NCBI GenBank assembly: GCA_903913285.1
Contig: CAIWKO010000034.1
Coordinates: 1 to 64,000, forward strand
DNA: 64,000 bases
DNA from: an uncultured Bacteroidales bacterium
Lineage (GTDB): Bacteria; Bacteroidota; Bacteroidia; Bacteroidales; CAIWKO01
Direction of reading: 5' to 3'
The notes below the pieces were generated by a model, which had not been told where the DNA came from, did not search any database, and saw only the letters and a list, made by a program, of their open reading frames with translations. Shown in pieces: positions 17,137 through 24,900 of this stretch (position 1 is its first letter; each line of letters begins with the position of its first letter). A program made the position numbers and the translations under genes.

Positions 17137-17721
17137 ATGAGCGAAGGATATACAGGCGTTAAGTTTACTACTGTTTTTAAGAACAAAGTTCCGCCTCATC
17201 ACCCCGATCTGGCACTTCTGAAAGAATGGTGCAGGATATTTCACGAAAAAGGACTGGCCCCGCCTTATCCGGGAGGTTCGTACGGAAACCTGAGCTTCAG
17301 AACAGATCGCGGGAGTTTTATCATCACCGGAACCTGCATCGGATTAAAAGATACTTTGGGTGATGATTGTTTTGTTGAGGTTCATGATTGCAATATCACT
17401 GCCAAAGAGATCATGATTACAGGCATTCGGCCTCCTTCGTCCGAAAGTTTTATGCATTTTACGATCTATCAGAACCGTCCCGATGTTCAGGCCATATTTC
17501 ACGGACATAATCAGCATATCACTCAAAATGCAGCGAAGTTGGGTATTCCCGAAACGGCAGAAGAAGTCCCTTACGGAACACTGGAACTGGCAGAGAGTGT
17601 GAAAGAAATTCTGGGAACCCATAATTTTATTGTAATAAAAGAGCATGGGTTTGTGGCCATGGAAAAAACAATGCTGTTGGCAGGAACGCTCGCTAGCGAT
17701 TGGCTTGAAAAGACTGTTTGA
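17137..17721 (+). CDS. Class II aldolase/adducin family protein
   Basis: The protein has 194 residues. Zinc-binding histidines are in HGHNQH (about 127-132) and KEHGF (about 168-172), and the substrate glutamate region is PPSSESFMHF. Homologues act as fuculose- or ribulose-phosphate aldolases, as MtnB dehydratase, or as the Ald2 enzyme of the DHAP shunt, which cleaves 5-methylthioribulose-1-phosphate or 5-deoxyribulose-1-phosphate. Directly following mtnA favours the shunt or MtnB. No other methionine-salvage gene (mtnC, D, E, W, X) is nearby, which leans toward the aldolase. Confidence 0.88.
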   Translation: MSEGYTGVKFTTVFKNKVPPHHPDLALLKEWCRIFHEKGLAPPYPGGSYGNLSFRTDRGSFIITGTCIGLKDTLGDDCFVEVHDCNITAKEIMITGIRPPSSESFMHFTIYQNRPDVQAIFHGHNQHITQNAAKLGIPETAEEVPYGTLELAESVKEILGTHNFIVIKEHGFVAMEKTMLLAGTLASDWLEKTV

Positions 17722-17724
17722 ATA

Positions 17725-17751
17725 TTAAGAAATTATTAAGTCACGGTTAAC
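17725..17751 (+). promoter_or_regulatory. Three TTAA boxes at exact 11-bp spacing (Pho-box-like)
   Basis: TTAAG at 17725, TTAAG at 17736 and TTAAC at 17747 are spaced exactly 11 bp apart, the repeat spacing of PhoB/OmpR-type operators. They lie about 60 bp upstream of the -7 element of a PhoB/PhoR-like pair, so autoregulation is plausible. Confidence 0.45.
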
Positions 17752-17809
17752 TTTACATGAAGTTTTGCTGATCAGGCCTTTCAGATAAATAGTTGCCGAA
17801 ATTAATTGC

Positions 17810-17817
17810 TACCTTTG
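17810..17817 (+). promoter_or_regulatory. -7 element (TACCTTTG) of the response regulator operon
   Basis: A perfect TAnnTTTG ends 18 bp before the ATG at 17836. No well-spaced TTG is evident upstream, so it may depend on an activator. Confidence 0.6.
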
Positions 17818-17835
17818 TAAAAACATCATTCGGTT

Positions 17836-18522
17836 ATGGATAATGAATTTAGTATACTTTTGGTTGATGACGAACCCGATATTGTTGAATTTTTAGGATA
17901 CAACCTGAAACGGGAAGGTTTTAAGGTATATTCGGCAAACAACGGGAAAGATGCCATAAAAATTGCCCGGGAAACGGTTCCGCACATCATAGTGCTGGAT
18001 GTGATGATGCCCGGTATGGATGGCATAGAAACCTGTACCGAACTGAAAAAGATATCGCAGCTTAAAAAAACACTCATCATGTTTCTGACAGCCCGCGGAG
18101 AGGATTATTCGCAGATAGCCGGACTGGATGCAGGAGCCGATGATTATGTTGCAAAACCTGTAAAGCCCAGAGTTTTTGTCAGCCGGATCAATGCATTAAT
18201 GCGCAGATACCAATCTGACCCCGAAAACCCGAAAACTGCCGTTGAGATCGACGACCTGATAATTGACCCTGAAAGGTATTTGATCATTAAAGAGGGTAAA
18301 GAAATTATCTTGCCCAGAAAAGAATTCGAATTGCTGCTGTTGATGGCATCAAAACCTAACAGAGTGTTTAACCGCGACGAGATATTTACCAGAATATGGG
18401 GCGATAATGTTATTGTAGGTGAGCGGACAATTGATGTTCACATCCGCAAACTACGCGAAAAAACCGGTATTGATAATATTAAGACCGTAAAAGGTGTAGG
18501 GTATAAATTTGAATTGAAATGA
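17836..18522 (+). CDS. OmpR/PhoB-type response regulator
   Basis: The protein has 228 residues. The receiver domain (1-120) has DDEPD, the phospho-acceptor in VLDVMMPGMDG, and a conserved lysine in AKPVKPR. A winged-helix DNA-binding domain follows (about 130-226; ILPRKEFELL and VDVHIRKLREK-type elements). It overlaps the histidine kinase gene by 4 bp (ATGA). Most likely a PhoB/PhoP-like regulator; the Pho-box-like repeats upstream are consistent with this but do not prove it. Confidence 0.93.
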   Translation: MDNEFSILLVDDEPDIVEFLGYNLKREGFKVYSANNGKDAIKIARETVPHIIVLDVMMPGMDGIETCTELKKISQLKKTLIMFLTARGEDYSQIAGLDAGADDYVAKPVKPRVFVSRINALMRRYQSDPENPKTAVEIDDLIIDPERYLIIKEGKEIILPRKEFELLLLMASKPNRVFNRDEIFTRIWGDNVIVGERTIDVHIRKLREKTGIDNIKTVKGVGYKFELK

Positions 18523-19556
18523 AAAAAAATAATCCGACTGCCATTTCGCTCAGAATAGCACTTTATGTGTGGTTGTTCTTTTTGATAATATATTTAGGGT
18601 ATTGGTTCTTATTATCAAAAGATACTTTTAACTGGCTGTTTCTGACGGTTTCGGGTTTATTGCTTTTTGGTGTAGTTTATTTCGTGGTTTGGCAAGCTGT
18701 AGAGAATTTTATCTACAAAAAAATACGGGTACTTTATAAAACCATTCACAATCTGAAAACTCCCAAACAAAAAACAACCATCGACTCAAACTGGCTCGAG
18801 AATGCTGAAAAAGAAGTGGTGAAATGGGCTGAAGACCAAAAGAACGAAGTAGAAAGTTTGAAAAAACTGGAGACATACCGTCGTGATTTTCTGGGTAATG
18901 TTTCGCATGAGCTCAAAACACCGATCTTTAATATTCAGGGTTATGTGTTGACTCTTCTTGACGGTGGACTTGAAGACGAAAGCATCAACAAGGAATATCT
19001 GATGCGTACCGAAAAAAGTATCAACAGAATGATCGCTATTGTCAACGATCTGGATATACTTTCGAAACTGGAATCCGATATTCAGAATCTTGAATTTGAA
19101 AAATTTGATATTGTTGCGCTATCGATTGATATTGGCGAGATATATGAAATTAAAGCCCGAGAAAAGAACATCACTCTTACTATTAACCATAATCATCTGA
19201 ATCCCGTTATGGTTTTTGCTGATAAGGAAAAGATACGTCAGGTGTTAAGCAATTTAATAGAAAATTCACTAAAATACGGCAAACAGAACGGACGTACCAA
19301 AATATCGTTTTATGATATGGATGAACAAATTCTTATCGAAGTTGCCGATACCGGTGTTGGAATAGCGCAGCAGGATATTTCGCGTATTTTTGAACGTTTT
19401 TTCAGAACCAGTTATGGCAGAACTGCTGATAATAGCGGAAGCGGACTGGGTCTGGCTATTGTGAAGCACATCATAGAAGCCCACAATCAAACCATAAATG
19501 TAAGAAGCAGCATAGGCGTTGGAACAACTTTCGGTTTTACCTTGAAAAAAGGCTAG
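18519..19556 (+). CDS. Sensor histidine kinase (PhoR-like)
   Basis: The protein has 345 residues. Two membrane segments (about 10-31 and 36-60) flank almost no periplasmic loop, as in many PhoR-type sensors. The H-box is FLGNVSHELKTPIFN, the N-box is NLIENSLKYG, followed by VADTGVGI and GSGLGLAIVKHI. It would phosphorylate the upstream-encoded regulator, with which it is translationally coupled. The input signal is not visible; the lack of an extracytoplasmic domain suggests sensing in the membrane or through a partner. Confidence 0.93.
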   Translation: MKKNNPTAISLRIALYVWLFFLIIYLGYWFLLSKDTFNWLFLTVSGLLLFGVVYFVVWQAVENFIYKKIRVLYKTIHNLKTPKQKTTIDSNWLENAEKEVVKWAEDQKNEVESLKKLETYRRDFLGNVSHELKTPIFNIQGYVLTLLDGGLEDESINKEYLMRTEKSINRMIAIVNDLDILSKLESDIQNLEFEKFDIVALSIDIGEIYEIKAREKNITLTINHNHLNPVMVFADKEKIRQVLSNLIENSLKYGKQNGRTKISFYDMDEQILIEVADTGVGIAQQDISRIFERFFRTSYGRTADNSGSGLGLAIVKHIIEAHNQTINVRSSIGVGTTFGFTLKKG

Positions 19557-19724
19557 GAAAGAGTCTTGAAAGAGTAAATTTTTTATTTACAGTTATTGTG
19601 AGATACAATAAAAACAAGGAATAACAAACCACTACTATAGTAACAGGTTTATTACTCCTTAGTTTATAAATACTATAATGCACTTGTTGCTACAACAACA
19701 TGCATTAAATAATGCTGATACGGT

Positions 19725-20030
19725 TTATAAAACTTTGTTAAGTTCTTCAGCAACGTTAATAACGTCTTCCAGGACTTTTTTATTAACGGAATAAATGCTT
19801 TTCTTGCCTAACCTGATTTTTTTCAAAATGCCGTATTCTTTTAAAAGTGCTAGGTGATGTGAGGTTTCAGCCTGAATGATGTTTAATTTTTCATAGATCT
19901 GAGTAACACTCATTTGCTCGTTTTCTTCAAGCAATTTTACAATTTCAATTCTTTTTGGATGTGATAGCGTACGAATTTTTTTTGCGGCATATTCCACACT
20001 TTTTGTATCCAGTTTAAAACCTTTTTTCAT
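19725..20030 (-). CDS. ArsR-family winged-helix regulator
   Basis: With the ATG at 20030 the protein has 101 residues. A winged helix covers residues about 10-95: LSHPKRIEIVKLLEENEQMSVTQI, then AETSHHLALLKEYGILKK as recognition helix. No metal-binding ELCVCD motif is present, so it is not a classical metal sensor. The frame extends to a TTG at 20057, but that triplet is the end of a -7 promoter element, so I use 20030. No obvious target gene is adjacent; it may be autoregulatory. Confidence 0.85.
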   Translation of the reverse strand: MKKGFKLDTKSVEYAAKKIRTLSHPKRIEIVKLLEENEQMSVTQIYEKLNIIQAETSHHLALLKEYGILKKIRLGKKSIYSVNKKVLEDVINVAEELNKVL

Positions 20031-20054
20031 ATTTATAATTTTAGAATTAAAGTA

Positions 20055-20062
20055 CAAATATA
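20055..20062 (-). promoter_or_regulatory. -7 element (TATATTTG) of the ArsR-family gene
   Basis: A perfect TAnnTTTG on the minus strand ends 24 bp before the ATG at 20030 and excludes a start at 20057. Confidence 0.6.
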
Positions 20063-20475
20063 ATACACGTTCTCTTATATTTCAAGTATTTTGAAAAAAA
20101 AATACCCCTTTTTAGGTAGGAAAAATTCAATCTAAGTTGTAAAATTATAAAATACAGAAAGTTGACTGTTGAAAATTTTTTTAAAAAATTATAGTTTTTT
20201 TCGAAAAAAACATGAAAAAGACAAAAATCACACCTTAAAAAGCAGTTTTTTAATAAAGTTGAAATAGAAGTTAAGTACGTAAGAACAATGATTTTTTTAA
20301 AAACACTAAATATTTATCTTTAAAAACAGATACAGCCATAGATTATTTACCTGCAGAAAGATGTATGATTTAAGTAAAAAGAAAGAATAGGATGAAGGTG
20401 CGTTCTGTTTTTTAGTAGTTTTGTTATATGAACATGCTTTCAAAGTGAGAAAGCAAAACAAAAACATAAATACCA
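20063..20475. other. AT-rich intergenic region
   Basis: About 410 bp without a gene. It is rich in A and T runs. Apart from the -7 element at 20416 for the next gene, I see no hairpin or repeat of note. Confidence 0.5.
20416..20423 (+). promoter_or_regulatory. -7 element (TAGTTTTG) before the DUF2779 gene
   Basis: A perfect TAnnTTTG lies 52 bp upstream of the ATG at 20476. Confidence 0.5.
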
Positions 20476-21825
20476 ATGTCGATGCTTTCAAAATCAAGAT
20501 ACACGCGTGGTCTGAACTGCCCAAAGTCATTATGGCTTTATGCGCATAAGCGTGAAATGCAAAGGATCAGCGAATCAACCCAAGCCATCTTTGCGCGTGG
20601 AACGAGCGTGGGCGAATTGGCACAACACTATTTTCCAAACGGGAAAATGGCTGTATTGGAAGATTTTCCGGGGTATACATCGGCAAAAAGAACACAAGAA
20701 TTCATACAACAGGGTATCGAAACTATTTATGAGGCTACTTTTATTTATCAAAATACCCTTGTGGCTGTTGATATTCTGCTCAAATTGAAGGGCAAGTGGT
20801 ATATGTTTGAAGTTAAAAGCACCAATAGTGTCAAACCCGAGCACATTAAAGACGTAGCCATACAGTATTTTGTAGTTACAGGCAGCGGACCGGAGCTTGA
20901 AGATGCTTTTTTGATGCATTTCAACCGTGATTATGTGAGACATGGCGATTTGGAGATCGATAAACTGTTCCTGCCCGAAAATGTTCGGGAACCAATATTG
21001 CAATTGCAGGCCGATATTCCGGGAAATATAAAGTCATTACTTCAGACGCTCAAGGAACCGGAACCTGAAATAGCAATGGGAAAGCAATGCATTTCACCGT
21101 ATGAATGTGATTTTACAAATTATTGTTTAGAACTTTGGCCGCAGGAGAAAGAAACAGTGGAATTAAGCAACAAAGCAGAAGTTATGCAAAATGAAATTCG
21201 GGAATTTGTTGCAAATGTTGAATATCCGTTATGTTATCTGGATTTTGAGACCCTTATGCCCGGAGTACCGATGTTCGACGAATCGCGCCCCTATCAACAG
21301 ATACCCTTTCAATATTCGTTGCACGTTCAAAATGAAAAAGACGGCGAGATCAGGCACTGCTCGTACCTGGCCGAAAACAATTTAAATATTGACCCGCGAA
21401 AAAATTTGATCCCTCAGTTAATTTGGGAAACCCAAAATGCTAAAACCATTTTTGTATATAACATCGCTTTTGAACGTACCCGTATCAACGAAATGATAAG
21501 AGATTTTACCCGATACGCATCAGAACTTGAACATATCAATGAACGGCTGGTGGATCTGATCATACCGTTTCGCAAGGGTTATTACAGCATGGAAAGTATG
21601 GAGGGTTCTTCGTCCATCAAAAAAGTTCTCCCGGCTTTGTGTCCGGAATTATCTTATGAAGAACTGGAAATAAGAGATGGTATGACAGCCAGCAATACTT
21701 TTCTGGACTTATATTATTGCGATGATCAGGAACGTGTTTCTCAAACCCGTGAACATCTTTTGAAATATTGCCATCTGGATACACTGGCTATGGTTAAGAT
21801 ATTTGAAGTGCTGAAAAAAGTGTAA
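20476..21825 (+). CDS. DUF2779 protein with Cas4/RecB-like and DnaQ-like nuclease parts
   Basis: The protein has 449 residues. The N-terminal half resembles PD-(D/E)XK nucleases of the Cas4/RecB type: GLNCPKSLWLY at 12-22, E47, D99, and FEVKS with E112 and K114. C15 plus three cysteines spaced Cx5Cx5C (around 200-215) could hold an iron-sulphur cluster. The C-terminal half (about 240-449) looks like a DEDD exonuclease: YLDFET, VYNIAFE, and a final CHLDTLAMVKIF. This is the DUF2779 architecture. It stands alone with its own promoter. DNA processing or defence is inferred from fold only. Confidence 0.85.
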   Translation: MSMLSKSRYTRGLNCPKSLWLYAHKREMQRISESTQAIFARGTSVGELAQHYFPNGKMAVLEDFPGYTSAKRTQEFIQQGIETIYEATFIYQNTLVAVDILLKLKGKWYMFEVKSTNSVKPEHIKDVAIQYFVVTGSGPELEDAFLMHFNRDYVRHGDLEIDKLFLPENVREPILQLQADIPGNIKSLLQTLKEPEPEIAMGKQCISPYECDFTNYCLELWPQEKETVELSNKAEVMQNEIREFVANVEYPLCYLDFETLMPGVPMFDESRPYQQIPFQYSLHVQNEKDGEIRHCSYLAENNLNIDPRKNLIPQLIWETQNAKTIFVYNIAFERTRINEMIRDFTRYASELEHINERLVDLIIPFRKGYYSMESMEGSSSIKKVLPALCPELSYEELEIRDGMTASNTFLDLYYCDDQERVSQTREHLLKYCHLDTLAMVKIFEVLKKV

Positions 21826-21915
21826 TCATACACCCCCGCTGCAGTAGCAAATTACTTTTATAATGATTGAAGGCTAAATAATATTTATACGCATCAATTT
21901 TTTTGTAATTAATTT

Positions 21916-21944
21916 TTGAGTGTGAATATTCCAATCTACCTTTG
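21916..21944 (+). promoter_or_regulatory. Promoter TTG-N18-TACCTTTG of the giant UvrA-like gene
   Basis: TTG at 21916-21918 and TACCTTTG at 21937-21944 are separated by 18 bp, a good Bacteroidetes promoter. Transcription would begin near 21950, so the start codon must be the ATG at 21963. Confidence 0.7.
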
Positions 21945-21962
21945 TCTCCAGAACTTACTTTC

Positions 21963-24900
21963 ATGAGAGAGATCGTCATAGAAAATGCACATGAGAATAA
22001 TTTAAAAAACATTTCACTCCGCATATCGCATTATCAGCTTATTGCTGTGACCGGTGTTTCGGGAAGTGGTAAAACCAGTTTGGTATATGATGTTTTGTGT
22101 GCCGAAGGACAACGATTGTTCTTCGAGAATTTTATTGGCGGCCGACTTGTTTCCACAAAACTTTCCCGTCCCAAAGCTTCCCGGATCGAAGGCTTGTTTC
22201 CCGTAATTTCAATTGACCAGAATAACGTGGTTCGCAGTCCGCGCTCGACCGTTGGAACTCTTACCGAACTATACGATCTTTTACGTTTGTTGTTTGCAAG
22301 GCTCGGCCGATCCGATATTTCTGATCTGCATCCCTACCGCAGTTTGTTTTCGTTCAATCTTCCCGACGGATATTGTCCGGTTTGTAAAGGTTTGGGAGTT
22401 CAGGATCATATTGACCCTTCACTTCTGATTGCCGATGCTTCTAAAACAATACGCGGCGGAGCCTTTGTGCTGACCACTCCCAATAATTATATCGTCTATT
22501 CGCAGGTTACTATGGCAGTGCTTGACCAGGTGTGCAAAGCAGAAGGGTTTAATGTTGATATTCCATGGAAAGACCTGACCCCTGAGCAAAAAAATGTTGT
22601 ACTCAACGGCTCATCTAAAATAAAAGTCTTATTTGGCAAGCATCCGCTTGAATCGCGACTGCGATGGACAGGAATTACAGCAAAACCGCGCGAAGAAGAC
22701 TATTATAAAGGAATACTTCCGGTTATGGAAGAAATTTTACGACGCGAACGCAATCAGAACATCATGCGTTTTGCCGCTTCGCAGGTTTGTGAAAAATGCT
22801 GCGGAAAACGACTGAACGAACAGGCTTTATCAGTGAAACTCTGGAACAGGGATATTTCGGATTTTTCGGAAATGAGCATTAAACAAATTCATTCGTTCTT
22901 CAGTGAATTAAAAGCGGAAAAAAACGAATCTTCCGTGGTGGAAGCGGTTCGTGAAGCCATACTAAAACGCACCACTTTATTGATGAAACTTGGTGCCGGC
23001 CATCTTGCACTGAATAGGGAATCAATGTCATTAAGCGGGGGAGAAGCACAACGCATTCGCCTTTCAAATCAGGCGGCTACAGGACTGAGGAATGTACTGT
23101 ATATTCTGGACGAACCCAGTGCAGGACTCCATCCTTCGGAACACAGGAATTTACTTGAAGTGATGCGTACATTGGTGAGCAATGGCAACACGGTTTTGCT
23201 TGTAGATCACGACGAACAAAGTATACGCGAAGCAGATTGGATCGTTGATATTGGCCCGGGGCCGGGCAAAGCAGGCGGAAAAATAATCTTTAACGGCCCG
23301 GCTGAAACGTTTTTTAATACCCGGCAGCCCGAAAGTATTACCAAAAAATATTTGGTCGGGGAGAAACGATTTTTGACAGAACAAGCCCAAATTAAAAACG
23401 GATCTTTCTTTATTGTTGCCGGGGCAAACAAGAATAATCTCCGGACTATTTCACCGCGTTTTTTACTAAATGCATTTAATGTGGTCACCGGTGTTTCGGG
23501 AAGCGGTAAAACGAGTCTGGTCAACTTCCTGCTTGAGAATACGATCAAACAGAGAGCGGGCGGTACCGATGTGTTTCGCAAGATCATTCACATTGATTCG
23601 TCACCTATTGGGCGGACACCTAAAAGTAATCCTGCGACTTATACAGGATTATCCGATCATGTGCGCGACCTGTTGGCGTCTATGCCCGAATCGCATCAAA
23701 GAGGGTATAAAAAAGGGCAGTTTTCGTTTGTGGTGAAAGGCGGACGTTGCGAAAGTTGCGGCGGTGCAGGGGTTCAACAGATCGGGATGCATTTTCTCGG
23801 AAATGTAGAAGTGGTATGTGAGGTGTGTGAAGGCAAACGGTTTACTGACGAAACCCTTGAAATTAAATACAAAGGACTAAACATTTTCAATATACTTGAA
23901 CTGACCATTGACGAAGCTCACACTTTTTTCGGGGGACAGAAAAAAATAACCGCCATAACTGAAATCCTTTCTGAACTGGGACTAGGTTATCTTAAACTTG
24001 GACAACCGTCGACAACACTTTCGGGTGGAGAAGCACAGCGCGTGAAACTGGCAACAGAACTTTCGCGCTCAGCTACCGGCCACACCTTATATATTCTGGA
24101 TGAACCGACAACCGGCCTGCACATGGCCGACGTTGAGATACTGCTGAAAGCTTTGAAGAAACTTATTGGCAAAGGTCATACACTGCTTTGCATTGAACAC
24201 GATCCTGCTTTTATCCTTCAGACAGACTGGATGGTTGACCTTGGTCCCGGAAGCGCCGATGAAGGAGGAGATATTGTTGCCGAAGGTTTTGTAAGCGATT
24301 TGATAGCTCACCCGAAATCACTTACTTCGACGGAACTCAGGAATTTTTTATCTCGTGATGCTTCGGTAAAAAGAACTATAAACAGCCCCTGTGGTAAAGA
24401 AACTATTGAAGCTCCGATCCGCTTAACAGGAGTTGAAACCAATAATCTTAAAAATATTGACGTATCGTTTCCGGTTGATGCAATTACGGCGGTAACAGGA
24501 GTTTCTGGCAGCGGAAAATCATCTTTGGTTTATGGAACACTATATGCCGAAAGTCAGAGGAGGTTTCTGGAAGGTATGTCATCCTATGTAAGACAGTTTT
24601 CGGCAAAGGCTGGCATGCCGGTCTTACGCGAAAGCGAGGGATTAATTCCTGCTATTTCGTTACAGAAGAAGAATCCGGTAAAAAATCCCCGCTCCATTAT
24701 TGCAACCTATACCGGGCTTTATGATCTGTATAGATTACTGTTCAGCCGACTGGCAAAATCGAAATCCGTAAGTATACGACCATTGTCTACGGCATTTTCA
24801 TTTAACGGCGAAGAGGGTGCATGCCCTGTTTGTAAAGGTCTGGGCAGTATTATAGTTTGTGATGCGGATAAATTGGTTACAAATTCTGAAAAGCCCCTTA

